This document shows positions 1 through 13,556 of a stretch of DNA of 64,000 bases, piece after piece. Below the pieces are notes generated by a model. It was not told the DNA's origin. It did no database searches and was given only the letters and a program-made list of their open reading frames with translations. The DNA lies in the NCBI GenBank assembly GCA_963920665.1, contig OY987268.1, positions 4,094,501 to 4,158,500 on the forward strand. The letters run 5' to 3'. Source of the stretch: Straminergon stramineum. Taxonomy: Eukaryota; Streptophyta; Bryopsida; Hypnales; Calliergonaceae. The position numbers were made by a program, and so were the translations under genes. How positions within the stretch are numbered: the stretch's first letter is position 1; every line of letters begins with the position of its first letter.

Positions 1-3000
1 GTTTTTAGAGTGGCTCCAAAATCTCTATTTTCACTTGAAAAATATTGGGCTACAAATTTTTCCAATGTTGGTTCTCTTGCAATCCATTAAAAGAATGGAA
101 AATGAAAACTCTTGAATTGAAAAAGACCAAGAGCAATTCTTAATCCAATTGAACTACAAAGAAAAGTTGAAAATAGAATTGAAGTAGAAGTTTTCATTCC
201 ACCAAACATATATTTGAAGGGGCATGCTAGCTTGAGCTCATGCAACTTATATTCTAAGATAGATTTGGAACACAAAAGGTTGGAGAGAAATCCTTGTATA
301 TAAGAATTTCATTCTATGATGCATTTGCTACAATCATTTTATTAAACATTATAGGAAATAAATGGGGTTGTCCAAATTACATATTGACCTTCTCCTCAAA
401 ACTTTATTTAGTTCATTATTTGAGTTGAGCAAAGTTCCCTTCAAGACTACTTTGGAGCTTGAGCAATATGAAGATGGCAATACAAAAGAAGAAGAGATAA
501 ATTTTGTCATTCATTTATGAAGTTTTGAGTTTATTGTTCTTACAAAGGTAATATTGTTTGTACACAAGGTTTAAATATTATGTTTTTTAATGGGTAAGCA
601 TGGACTAAGAATGTAATCCCTCCAAAGAATGGAGACTTGGATGCAAAAATTCTTTATTCAAAGAATCATATGATAGATTTATCTAAATGATTTGTATACA
701 ACTTTAAATTTTGGTCAAGCTATACTACATCTTATGCTACACTTGATACAAGAGAGTGGTAGTCAACCATTGAGGTTGCATTCTAAACTTATTCATTTTA
801 TATGACAATATATAATACATTAAAATACTAATTTCTTAATTAACTTCTTGCTATATAAATATGAAAGACTAATTTTTCTATAATTTTTTATTCTTTAAGA
901 TATTTTTATATTCACTGTATCATATTAAGGTGCCAAGAAGTGTAATTTGTGGTTTCATATTCTACACAAGGTTTTTATTTTGGCCTAACTGAACAAAAAA
1001 ATCCACCTCAACATCAAGCCTTTAGAAAATTATGAATAATAAAAGAATGTAGTGAAAATGCTACATTTGCTACAACACACAATGAACACATGCTACACAC
1101 ACACTACAAATAGCCAAGTCTGGTCTTTTTGGAGCTAGTAGATAGAGGTTACCTACACCCCTTAGAAAGTAGTATCCACGCCAAATTTGAACCATCAATG
1201 GCCCATCACTCACAACGTTGGCACTTCATTTCAATTCGTTGTCATCTTTGATCAAGTGCCAAGTTTTGCATTATTGTTTACATCATTTTTACTAGTCCTT
1301 GTCTCTGTTACAATCCTTGAGTGCCTAGTAGTGTTTAGTTTATGTGTGTTGTGTAGTTAGCTTAGTGTCCTTTATTATATTACCATAGCCAAAAGTAGGC
1401 TTAGTGGGGGTGGTGGTATCATCATTTTGTGTGAAAGTATTCATTCATTGCCATAAATTCTTATTTTTTGGTTGAGGGTGGCTCTCAGTGCAAATGGCAA
1501 CCTTCTTCTAGATCTTGATTATTTGTGACTATTGAGTGAATAAGTGCTAGAGGTGGAGGTTGGGCTCATGAGTGTGGAGTACTTATTGGGTTTCTAGTTG
1601 GTGGCTACTAGCTATGAATTATGGATGCTACAAAACAATGCATATTGAAATCCAAGCTAAGTTGTTTCCCTTTACAAGTGTTACAAGCTTCTCTAATCTA
1701 TGTATCTTGGTTAGGGTCTCTTTGTTTTGCATCAACTTCTCTCAATCTAGTGTCTTAGTATTAGATGAAGGATCATTGTTGCGATAGAATTTTCTTTGCT
1801 TAGGATTTAGTTTTGCTAGGGTTTGAGATTTGATTTTGTTCCAAGGGAGATTACTCTCAAGTTTTTAGAAAACTATGTGAGTTAAAAGATAGAGTCTTTT
1901 CAATTCAAAGGGGAAAATTTTTATATGATATGTAGGGATACTATAGGGTCCATAAAATTCCATATACTCTAATATATATAAATTAGGCTACATAAAAACA
2001 TCATGTAGTAGGAATTTTTATTAATAAGTTAGCCTTAACAGATAGAGGCAACGCAAATTTTTTTAGTACTATGAGTATAGGTAAGGACAAATAATTTCAT
2101 GTGAATGATAAAATGGACACAATGAAGAAAATCTACAATGATTGGTGGTTGACTGAAATTGTGCCATGGTACTAATAGTGTATATATCAAAAACATTAAG
2201 TGTAAATGTAAGAAATTGACTACAAATGCCACAAATTATCACATTGCACTAATAGTGAGGTTTACCGTAGTGGATTCAATGACTTGAAATTTGTACAATA
2301 CGAGGATAGAATTTATAGTCCATTTAACCTCAATCTTTGAGGACATATGTGTTAAACATACAAATATTGAATGGAATGTTCACAAGATAGTTTCAAACTT
2401 TTAGTAAGGATTTTGAAATGTTCAATGGTAAATTTGTTATTTGAAATCATCACTTTGTTAATGGCACTTGAATTGATCGTTGTTGGTTTCATGGTGTATA
2501 TGCATGTAGTAGAGGGAAGGAAAAACTTGTAAAGAAGGGCAACAATGGGAAAATTTGGACACTTAAATATTATATGTAAAATAGCACCACTGAAAAAATT
2601 GCATGAATGAATTTACAAAAAAACATAGGGTATTGGAAATACACTCTTATAGATTTTTATGCAAAAATATGGTCATCTTAAAAGCAATATTGAAGATAAA
2701 CAGCCCTACAACAAACACCTTCTTAACTCAGGTGTATACTTTAAATTAAAAGGAGTGATCTCCTCAAGCTTTTGTTCAGGTTTGGTTATAGTGAGGTTTT
2801 ATTTTTCTAGGGTTTTGTTCATTGGGGTTTAATTTTGTTGGGGTTTGTGGCTTTGCCATTTTCAATCACTGATCTTGTTTCTTAATTATTCTTGGGTTCA
2901 GATTAATTGTTCAATATGACTAGTAAGGTGCTTGTGGTGGGTAGCACAAAGATTGTAGTAGCTATTGAAGAGATTTTTTTATAGGAAGAGAAGAGAAAAG

Positions 3001-3429
3001 TTCATGAGAAGAAAACAGTTGAGGCTGCAGCTTGCAAAAAGTTACAAGAAGCTTGACTAACAAAATAAAGGGCTAAGAAAAATGCTTAAGGAAAAGGTAC
3101 TATCCATCTTTTCTAAATTATTCTTGTAATGCTAATAATAGAGAGGAACTAATTAAAGCCTAGTAGCAAAGAGTCGTCTTGACTAGGACAAAGAGGAAAT
3201 TGAGTTTAGACAATATTCCTCTTGTCTCTATTGACATAACAACAAGATTTGAAGGAACAAATGAGGTCTCTTTTTTGGCTTTGGAGATCAAAGTTGCGTT
3301 ACAATGAGCTCCATTCTCCCACTTCAATCGTGGTACTATTAGAAGAATCAAATGCATATGTTAACAATGAATATAACCTTGACTAAAGTCTTGAGATTCA
3401 CAATTTGGAATTGAAAGAGTCTAATCATG
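1..3429. other. AT-rich spacer, no gene seen
   Basis: No open reading frame here has a recognisable domain; the longest are about 60 to 70 codons, as expected by chance in AT-rich DNA. From about 2900 to 3080 the sequence reads for a while like coding DNA rich in Lys and Glu, broken by stops. This may be the decayed N-terminal part of the transposase relic that follows, but I could not show it. Confidence 0.6.
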
Positions 3430-4145
3430 ACGATTTGGAATTTGAAGAGGAATTATCCCCTTCAAAAAAGACAAGGAACAATCATGGTCTTATTCGCAAG
3501 TTTTAAATGGTGTGGCATAGATTGCCCAATGCCCTTGTGCTGAAATGAAACTCACTACAAAGGGGCTTTTGTACACAGGTCGTTGCCACACTTGTACAAA
3601 TGTTGGAACAAAGGAGATTGTCATGGGGCTAAGGCTCAATACCTTGAAACAATATGCAAAATGAAAGTCACACAATGCAAACATGTTCCTATCTATTGCT
3701 CAGCCTCCTACTATAGTTCCTCTACAAATCAATGATTTTCACTCAATTGAGTCAAAACACAAAGGTGTCCAATTTGCAACTCTTTTCTAGGTTCTTATTG
3801 ATGGGAGACCAATGATTGAATTTGAGTCCAAATCCAAGTTGTATTCTTTCCTTTCTCTTCCTAATTTTCCATCTATACATTAGAGTATAGCTTTAGCTGG
3901 ATTACAGTAGCCGATATATACTCATTTGTACAACAAAGAATGAAGAAAATGATCATTGATATTGATTTTATTGCTATGACATGTAATGAAACATCTTTAG
4001 TTGATAACAAAAGTTGCATAGTTGTACATATATATGTTATGCAAAATTGGACCAAGGTGCCTTTATTTGTGGCATTGCAACAAGTCACAAGTGATGGTTA
4101 AACAACTAATGGCTTAACTAATGTGGTTGAGAGTTTCAGCAATAC
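3430..4145 (+). pseudogene. Decayed hAT-like (DUF4371-type) transposase
   Basis: Reading the plus strand across several stops and frame changes gives a chain of fragments typical of plant hAT-like transposase genes. First comes a Cys-rich stretch with TGRCHTCTNVGTKEIV near 3565-3620. Then QFATLF and GRPMIEFESKSKLYSFL near 3770-3860. Then a segment reading FIAMTCNETSLVDNKSCIVVHIYVMQNW near 3965-4050 when split at IVVH, which matches the family's conserved block with CDE, DN.SW and a VHVY-like run; here the acidic CDE is CNE. In-frame stops interrupt it repeatedly, so it cannot make a protein. I saw no terminal inverted repeats or target duplication, so the ends are unknown. Family assignment rests on remembered similarity. 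Confidence 0.55.
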
Positions 4146-7100
4146 CAATAAGAGTCTTCACTATCAAATTCTCAAGATGAGGAATGTAGTGCTTGAATAG
4201 GAAAAAATTTGCCTTCAACTATGTTGTTACACCTGTTTTATATCCCTACATAGTAGAAACACCATCTACTCCATATAACACACTAATTTTTTGGCAATCA
4301 AAGTAGAATCCAATCCACCCCATGAAGCCAACATACCAACCAATAGTAATGAATGACAAGTTAGTTGAACAAAACATTGCACCAAAGTAGTCTATTCATT
4401 GTCCATAATATAGGAGTCAAACTTGTAAGGATTAACACAATGTTGTTTCTATGTTGATCATACTAATCTTTTCTATGTTTTAGATTTGTAACAAGGTTGT
4501 AGATTCATTTAAAGATGCATTATCACAATTTCAAAAGTTTGGTTCAACATCATCAAAGTTCATATGCTAAGACATTTTGCTAAATGTATTTGGAGATTTG
4601 GACTACCTTGGGAGTTCAATACAAATGAAAACGAACAAATGCATATTGTATTGATGAAGCTAAAGTAGCCTACAAAGCAATTAATAAAGCAAGCAACAAC
4701 ACTTCGAATTATAAATTAGAATTGAGGTCTTGAATCATTTTGCAAGATGAATCATCACATAGACGGTTTCAAAAACTGAGTCAAGAAAGAGAAAACAACA
4801 ACTTTGGATAGAATAAGTATTGATTTCTATTCCTTTTCAATCCCATCTCCTTCCATAGAATACAAAATATTTGGTGGTTCTTAAATATCACTTTGAACTT
4901 GCATACAAACTCTTCTCATGAATTATTAAAGCTCATAAATGAGATGCAACAATTCTAAATAATGAAGAGAGGAATAATTGGAAAAAAAATTTGGAAAATT
5001 TTACAAAATCAATTAAAAGTAAAATTTTGGTAGCAGTTCATCTTTTAAAATATAGTACTTGTAGTTAAAAGTTTTAGTTAGAAACCCCTCTTTCTATTTT
5101 CTTCGGAAAATATAGGATATTTTATTCCAAAATGTAAGTATAGATAGGGAAATGACTTAAAAACAATTACTTGGAGTCTAGAAAGTGTTAGGGAGATTAT
5201 GAAATGTTGTTAGAATATAGATAAAAAGGAAAGGAAAAATAAATTAAAAATAAGCGAACAATCTTTATGTCCCTTGAGAGGGGGTGAGACCATTCTTTAG
5301 AGTAATTATAAATAGGATTTAAAAACTCAAAATTTGTAGTGGGTATGAGACTCACTTATGTTGTAAGTTTTATTAATACATATTAAATTTTTGTGTATTT
5401 CCTTACCTTGCATGTTGTGTGTGAATTTGTTTGTAAAAGTAAAAAAAATGAGGGATGGTTTTGAATAACATTAGAGTCTCGATTGGTCCATGGCTAGAGG
5501 ATCCTATCACAGGATTATAGGTTAATAGATCATAGTGATAGGATATTGGTCTCCATGGCCATAGGATTGTTTTCTAATTTCCACAAACACAAGGCAATCT
5601 TTATTGTGGTCTTAGGATTCAACACTTGAGCGTGATTGAAATTGGACCAATTTCTTGCGTGTAGGTTTGGTGTTAATAATATCATATGTGTGTTTGGGTA
5701 ATTTAATTTGATCTTGAAATTCAAAGCTAAGAAGAATAAACATCTAAACACTAATACAAATTTCAACCTCATACCTTTACATACTATAAATAATTGACTT
5801 GGATATAGAATCATTAAACATTGTACATTAAGTGTGACACTAATGGACTCCAAAAAAGTAGCAATGATTGGACAAAATTGAACTATTTATAAATCAAAGG
5901 CAATAATGAAGGATTTATATATGTATATAATTTTAAAATACTATGTCAACAATTTGATTAGGTGATAGTACATACATTTAAATGACAAATTGACCAACTT
6001 GAATTTTTGTCTAAAATAATTGACTTAGACCAATAAAACACTAGACAAGACTAGAACAACATCCATCCAATCAGTAATATTGGTAATGGAGTGAAAGCAA
6101 GTAGATTGTAGAAGTAAGAGTATAATGGTGTAATAAAATCTATAACCAAATACATATAATTCTAAATTCTAATTCTACTTGAATAGTGACGTCAATCATA
6201 TAACAATAGACTACTTAATCTTTTATATTTAAAAACCTCTATATTGATAGTCCTAAATTTTATTAAATAGAACAAAATCTAAACTATAGTTATATAATAT
6301 AATTATGTACTATTAATCCTAGGTTAAAATTAAAAATTTATCTTTCAATAATTTTCAATACAATATATTATAATTTTCTTCTAAAAATCAAATTTTATTT
6401 TATTGATAATCATTCAAAGATATTTAAAAAAAATTTAAAACTACTTTTAAGTAGAATTTGTTTTAAGGATTTTATGAATTCTTAGAATTCGTTAATCACT
6501 ATCAATAGTTAATAGTACATATTTAAAATAAAACTTATAGAATGCCTTTAACTGATTAATTATTTTTTAATTTCAAATTTGAATGAAATCTCAGATTCCA
6601 TTTAATTCTTTTGGTATATTGTAGTAATAATTTTTTAATCTATAAATTATATAGTACTATTTTTTTCATTTAAATAAAATATGTTAGATTTCTACTAAAA
6701 TTGAATAGATGGTATGATTATAGATTAAAATAATGACACCTATCCATTAATAAATAATCTTATTTATCAAATTAAATTTAAAATTAATTTAAAAATAATG
6801 ATTTAAAAATTCAAATAATATTAAATTATTGTGCATATTATTTTATATTAAAAATGAATAGAATCACTAAATTTATTTTTATTAATTTCAATATTTAAAG
6901 AAAATTGTCCAAAAAAGATTTTTAAATGAGGAGGGGTTATAGATTCTTGTTGTTGTGTGCCAAACTATAAGATGACCCTTCAACTTTTGGAGGGGTTTTT
7001 AAGTTATTATAATCTTTCTATAATACTATAACTATGATGATTCCATATTCTATGTTATGTATTGAATCCAATCAAATATTTTGCAACAATATTAGTAGAG

Positions 7101-8450
7101 GTAATCATTGTTTCAAATGTCAAGGGTTTTAGGGTATGAAAGGAGATATTCAACTAGAATAGTGGTCCTAGAAGAGTTTGTAGATGTCTCACCTTGTTCA
7201 AATGATATAGCAAGATTTACATTACTTCATTCTAAGGTACCTAATTCTTCCCTAGTTGAGATCTCACATTCTCATTCTAAATTATTCTCAATATTAGATT
7301 CAATTATTTTCAATTGGAGTACTTTTCAAGGTTAGTGTAGTTGGCTAAGTTGGATTTTCTTTTTGTGGTTTTCCATTTTTGAAGGGTTTTGCTCTTAGTT
7401 AGTAGTTTTGTGGCCTAATTAGTTTCTAGGAAAGTGAGATTAGGAGTTAAATTTCCAATTTGGTCATTTAATTTCAATTTGGTTTCTTTTTAGTTGGCCT
7501 CTAGCGGTTTAGTAGCTGGTGGTTGTCTCTTGTGAATCCTATTAGGTCATGAATTTCAATTCGGGAGGGCACACACTACTAGCTGTAATGTGCATGAGAG
7601 TCCCAACCAAAATAATTCCTTACGTTTTCCTTCCTATCAATTAAAAACTATTATATTTCTTTTCTACTCTACATCTTAGCCATTGGTAGTTAGGATCTTC
7701 CTCGGCAACATCTTTAAAATATATTGTCCAACAATACCAAAATACATTTTGCTTTGTTAAAAAAGATCCAACTGAAAATCCCTATATCATAGGGTTCTTT
7801 GAAAGGAAGGCCAATTTGTCTATCATGTTGGAACTAAGGTCATTTAAAAGGATAAAAAAATATGATTATTTAACTTCTTTATATAGATTTGTTAGTCAAG
7901 TATTTAGTCAAAATATAAATGCTCTTATAATCCCAAACATATTGTCCATTCCATATGCTATTGACGGATGAATGTTGTTTCACTCATGTGTAGTATTGAA
8001 TTGGCTTAGGCAAATGTACATAGCAAATCCTTAAGTTTTGGACATCATTCAATTTGTCAATGCACATGCACTATATATAATTAATTTCTTAATTCCACTT
8101 TATATTCTTCTAATTTGGCTCTACTAGCCTAAATTTGTGACTATTTAATTAGCATAATTGCTATTGGTATGCAAATTGAATTTATGTATTCTCTGTCAAA
8201 TTGTCGAGCAATATTGTCGTACCAAAAAATAACAAACCCAAGGAGATTGTAATTTTTATTACAGTATAGGAACAAAGGTTCGTTCATAGGGGATTTTGTA
8301 ATGAAAGAGGAAAGATTATGAATAAAATATAAATTATATAAAGCAATCACTAGATTTAATTATACACCACTCAAAAATTCACAATAAAAAAATGAATCTA
8401 CAATAAATTGTTAGAATGGATTACAATCACATGAAGGAGTTCATTGTATA

Positions 8451-8453
<3 letters not shown>
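4146..8453. other. AT-rich spacer, no gene seen
   Basis: Very AT-rich DNA with short chance frames only. The part from about 6150 to 6900 is almost entirely A and T. No domain, repeat end or RNA gene could be supported. Confidence 0.6.

Positions 8454-8517
<64 letters not shown>
8454..8517. repeat. (GA)n microsatellite
   Basis: Thirty-two uninterrupted GA units. Perfect length suggests recent slippage, and it is likely to vary between individuals. Confidence 0.97.
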
Positions 8518-8519
<2 letters not shown>

Positions 8520-11500
8520 CCGGAAACACATCAAATTGCTAGACTATGTGCTAAGCCAAAGAGACACCTGTTCATCTTGAACAATCACTCTTCATATTCA
8601 GGCTATCTAAAGCATTTTAAATCTAAGGCAATTTGCCTATATTATCTACCAATGTGAAAACAATTTGATGATTGGGCTTGTTTTACAAAGCAAAGGACAA
8701 TTAGTCAAAAACCAAAAATACTACATGACTACAAATATGCAAGGCATGAAAAGTTGGGATTTTTCCTTGTAAATTATCTTGGAATCTATATGTTAGCCAA
8801 TTGTCCATGCTCAACAACTTAGCACATCATATTTATTAGTCTTTGCTCCTCAACTTGTTGCTAATTGCCTTATAGAATCTATTGTTTACACTCACATGTA
8901 AAAGACACCTAGTCTCAAATCACAATTTGTAGTAACCAATAATACCAAATTCTAGTCCCTCAATTTTACGTGATATGATTCTTACATTTAAAATTTGTCT
9001 TTGTTGATAGGAAGAATTACAAATTGAAGAGCTACTCCATTCATATACTAAGTTCAAACCAAAGGAGGCTTATCAATAGAAATTTTATATTCATAGATAA
9101 ATGGTCTTCTAGTTTCTCCACATTCCAACTTAATTTCTCAACACTCCAAATAGACATAAGCTTTCTTTCAATTATAATTAATCTAACTTATATCTTCGCC
9201 TACATATGTATGCAAATAAATATTATTCCAATTAGTTTGCACCTTAGATTCATGATCAATTTAGGAGATTATATACATATTCCAAATAAGAAATGATTTT
9301 CATAGTGTTGAGTAGACCCACTAGTGAGATTTTTAAATGCAATTTTCCAATTTGGGGGTCTTTTTCATCTTATTTCGGATGTTAAATAGCTAAATGAGAA
9401 TTAAATTGTGTTGGTTGGCACAACAATTTGATTGGATAGCGTTTATGAGAACTTGAAGTGGATTCTTATGGGATTTGAAAGGCAAGGTTGAAAAGTTGAA
9501 TGGTAGGCTGAGTTGGTTGGTTTGGCAATTTTTTGTCGGCACCTATTACGAGGGGAGCGACTTCATTTTTCTTTCACCCATTGCTAGATGTGCGTGCAAA
9601 TCCAACCACTAAATTGGTTGTTTTGTGTATTTTCTTCTTGATGATGCAAAGTTAAGTTGCCTAATTGGAATTTTGTTGTGTTGAATTGTGTGAGATTATG
9701 TATTGTGGAACGTGTGATTGTGTAGATTGAATGCTAAAAGCTTATCTAGTGTGTGTATGTATATGTTTGTGGAATTGGTTGGGTTTGAAAGTTGTAGTCC
9801 AATAATTCAAGCTAGAAGTGTGTGTATGTTGGTTGAATGTGTTTATAAGTTGGGATAACTTATAGAATGGGTTATGATCTATATGTGTAATACCAATTTG
9901 GGTGCATAATATGAGAAATTCAAGTTAAGTTTGTTAATTGCAAGTGATGAATCTCTCTTGTTGTTTGAAGTGTCATTGTTGTAGTGATTTTTGTTATTTT
10001 CCAAATGGGGGGACTATGTCTATTTGGAATGTTGATTGAGCAATTGAGTTGAAATAGAACCTAATTGATACTACAAACTAAAGATCAATTCCTTATATTG
10101 ATATAAAATTCCATTGACAAGCCTCCCTTGCATGGTTTGAACTTATTATACTATTAAAGAGTAATTTCTAATTTGGTCATTATTCATTTCAACAATTCAA
10201 CACGTTCTTTACTTTACAATCTCACATTAATTCACAAGAAATTATAGTTCTCAAATTTCTTCCTATTATAATTAATACATTAATTTACTAATCAAGCATA
10301 CAGACTTAACCATTCCAAAAGTCAAACTTTTAATTGAAAACACATTCCATTCTACAACAACAAACCAATTTTCAAGTTTGCATTCACAAATCACAATCTT
10401 GCAAAATTCACAAACAATTCTCAATTCCAAAACACAACACTTATATAAACAAATTCAAATAGGCAATAATTCTCTATTAATCCCCTAAGAATATAAAAAA
10501 CTCTCAATTGAATAGCTTGAATTCCTACACTCTCCTTGCAATGGGTGTCAATCCTATTTAATTTATTCACCTTTAAACCTCTCCAATAAGCATAAAACAA
10601 ACATGCTAACCACTTGTTTGCACTCATTCACATCCCATTTCAAACTTTTCAAACTACCTTGCATTCCTACTAAGAGCTACATTCCAATTTGGATTAACAA
10701 AAGCTTACTTTCATAGAACTATTGGACTTCAAATTGGAAAAATTGCTCACAATTGCTTACAACAAAAATTTCAAATTGGCTAAATTTTGAATTAAAACTT
10801 AAAAATTCCTATAGTCCTACAATCTTACACATACATTATCTACTTGCCTAATAATTCAAATGTAAAAGTTGTAACTATAATCAATTGTCAAAACCATTAT
10901 GTAAAAAAATCTACTTCTGTTAATTAACCATGGTATAACTCCTACATTAACAAATGCAATTTGTATATTAGCAAATTGATCTAGAATCACTCATCAATGA
11001 ACTAGCATTAATTCCCTAGTATAATTTTGTAGTTAATTTATACTCATCTAGCCATTTACAGTAGTATCACCAATAATAATTAGCTATTACTTTTACTACT
11101 CACTTATTGTACACAATTTATCCAAGAATTTGCTTTGATTCCACTTGGCATTTTACTATATTGTAAACCTTATCTAGAAAAAAAATTGAATCCAAAAAGA
11201 GGTTGCTTCATAATGCAAAAATTTGTGTAGGAAGAACCTTCTCAACTCACTAATTGGGACAAGATTTTGCATGATGGGCTCCATGATGGGTTCAATTATA
11301 CGTCATGAGTACCCCATCCGTCTCTACGAACTCATAAATCAATGGTCCATAATTTGAGGTGTTCGATCTTTACTAGGAAATCATGGTTTATGATGGCTCA
11401 ATCAAGGAGGATGGAGCACACATCTCCTACAAATTTCTACACACTAAGTAACTACAAGTTTTCCTCCACGATGGTACTAATGGTGATATGGCCACCCTCG

Positions 11501-11546
11501 TACTTACCTCATTAGTATTAAAATTAGTAAGAAAACTCAAAGTCTC
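8518..11546. other. AT-rich spacer, no gene seen
   Basis: AT-rich DNA; the longest frame, 9024-9296, encodes 90 residues with no recognisable domain and the composition of chance translation. Nothing else could be supported. Confidence 0.6.
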
Positions 11547-12607
11547 TTAACCCCTAAAGGACCAAATGGTGTTTCTTGGCAACATAGCAATTTTGGGCAG
11601 CTCACTACGGATGGAATTTTTATTTTTTTTCTTTAAAATTTTCACACAAAATGTGCTCAAGGAGTAGCTTTAAGACCCAATAATTTTCATAACTTTTGAA
11701 TACATGGTTAAAAAGTTATTGTATGATATGTTGTTTTCATTGCTTGGTGGCTAGCTCGGGTAGCAAAAAAAACTTCTTTAAAAATCACATTTTTTAAAAT
11801 AAAAATTTGAAATTTGTTTTCGTAATTTTTATATATGTGGAAAGCTTTGAATAATTCCATTTTGATTTATGAGATGAAAGTTATGAAGAGTTTTAGTTGT
11901 GGGTAGTTTGTAGGTAGTAATGGAATCTTTGCTCTAAAATAAACTTTGGAGACCTTTATTTCACTAAAGTTTTAATATTTTTGGAAAAAAATAAAAACAT
12001 GAGGTGTAGATTTTTTATTAAAACAATTTCACCATTGGGATTGGCATTTTTCAATTCCATAAATAAATTATTAATAATTTAGTATTTTGAATCATTCTCT
12101 ACTTCTTTCAACTTACTATTTTTTTCCTATATGTTGTACAATTCCAAATGATCTAAAATTTTTCAAGCATGTAACCAACATGACTTGAAGAATGAATCCA
12201 AAGAGTTACAACCATTTTGGACATTTTTTCATAATGATCTGACCTTGTGAAGTGCATCTGCCCGGATTTTTGCAGGGCCAAAAAATGGCTTTTTGTCACT
12301 TCAAATTTCAAATGCTAATATCTTGCAATCCAAACGGTGGAAATTTCTGAAATTTTTTCCACATCTTCCCAAACCAGATTAATACAAGATCCTATGGTTA
12401 CATTTGTCCAAAAATGTATTTTTTCTAAAATTTGGTACTTGTACTAGAGATGACAGTTTTGGAGCGTTTTTGGTGAAAACATAGTCAAATACCACTAGAA
12501 GAAAATCGTGTCCGCCACAACCAACTGAAATGCAACTATATGTCCTATGCAACTGCCCTACAACTACAACCCTCTATATTTGCACCAAATTTGATATATA
12601 CATTATT

Positions 12608-12687
12608 GTAGTTGCAAAGTAGTTGTAGATTGAAGTTTCAAGTTGCATGTAGTTGCAAAGTAGTCGTAGATTGAAGTTTTGGGTTAC
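12608..12687. repeat. 41 bp direct repeat inside the CACTA element
   Basis: Two adjacent copies of a 41 bp unit starting GTAGTTGCAAAGTAG at 12608 and 12649, with a few differences. Each carries the AGTTGCA subterminal motif. Confidence 0.8.
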
Positions 12688-13184
12688 AAGAATGTAACAA
12701 CAGAATTACTGTGATTTATTCTACATCCAATATTCATCACAATTGTCGACGTGGATAACTTTACGTTCTATAAAGTTTAGTGTGTCAAACTACAGTTGCA
12801 TATAATCTGAATTTGACTTGACTACAACTACACTGCAACTAAAATGCAACTAGATTGCAACTAGAGAACAACTAGAATGCAACTAAAATAAGACTAAAAA
12901 ATAAATAGAATCAAGTTTTATATTAATTGTCCCATATCAATTGTCAAGAGTACCATTAGATTGAACACATAAGAATTGTAAGTTATATCATGTTTACGTA
13001 ATGAAGTTTGATAATAGACTTTGTAGATTTCTACAACTTTGTAGATTTCTACAACTTGTAGATATCTACAAATGTTTAAAGTATAAGAAATTTTAAAACT
13101 TATGAAATTTAAAGTTTCATAAACTGGTGAAATCTATTCAATATCAATATTTGAATTTGGTCATCTAAAAAACGCTAAATGTGA

Positions 13185-13323
13185 AGTTGCAAATGAGTTG
13201 CAAACAAGTTGCAAATGAGTTACAAACAAGTTGTAAATGAGTCGCAAACAAGTTGTAAATGAGTCGCAAACTAGTTGCAAATGAATTGCAAATAAGTCGC
13301 AAACTAGTTGCAAATGAGTTGCA
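13185..13323. repeat. 11 bp tandem array in CACTA subterminal region
   Basis: About 12.6 copies of an 11 bp unit of the form AGTTGCAAAYR. Alternating units end in ATG or ACA/ACT, so a 22 bp higher-order period is visible. Several units carry CpG to TpG or CpA differences (AGTCGCAAA, AGTTGTAAA). It lies 217 bp from the right end of the CACTA element. Confidence 0.9.
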
Positions 13324-13556
13324 CAAAAATACTTTCCACGTCAGAAGAGTTCATCGATGAAGTTCCACGTAGGCTGTCCAAAAAAACCCAATCTTGTCAA
13401 CTTTTGCAACTACATTGCAACTGGTGCAACTTGTCCACTGCAACTGCGAGCTCCAAATTGTCACCCAGTTGCAAATGTCCGGTGCAACTACAAAACTAGT
13501 TGCTAATTGTAGTCGCAGAACTCCTGGTTTTCTTCTAGTGTACCTTTAGGGGTTAA

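Larger units (their letters stand above)
12493..13540. mobile_element. Non-autonomous CACTA (En/Spm-type) transposon
   Basis: The two ends are a perfect 13 bp inverted repeat, CACTAGAAGAAAA, one base different from the common plant CACTA end CACTACAAGAAAA. The insertion is flanked by a 3 bp direct repeat, TAC, at 12490-12492 and 13541-13543, as expected for this superfamily. Both subterminal zones are packed with copies of AGTTGCA-like motifs in either orientation, the usual layout of transposase-binding subterminal repeats. The internal 63-codon frame at 13308-13499 runs through repeat sequence and is not a transposase. It is a deletion derivative that would need a transposase from elsewhere. 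It sits a few bases inside the right end of TTAA element A, so it inserted later. Confidence 0.9.
11547..13556. mobile_element. TTAA-flanked TIR element (copy A), split by a CACTA insertion
   Basis: The left end is TTAA then CCCCTAAAGG from 11551; the right end is the exact reverse complement, CCTTTAGGGG then TTAA at 13553-13556. TTAA duplication with ends beginning CCC is the pattern of piggyBac-superfamily elements. Without the 1,048 bp CACTA insertion and its duplicated TAC, the element is about 0.95 kb and has no transposase frame, so it would be non-autonomous. Two related elements occur at 20788 and 24023, which supports a real family. Superfamily assignment is inference from the ends alone. 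Confidence 0.65.

Noticed and set aside
1079..1120. CACTACAAAT as a CACTA transposon end
   Set aside because: No matching inverted end or 3 bp duplication was found, and the match stops after ten bases.
8454..8517. GA tract as a promoter GAGA element
   Set aside because: No gene lies within several kilobases, so a plain microsatellite is the simpler reading.
11551..11560. CCCTAAA motifs as interstitial telomere repeats
   Set aside because: CCCTAAA is the plant telomere unit, but here it occurs once per element end and in inverted orientation, never in tandem.
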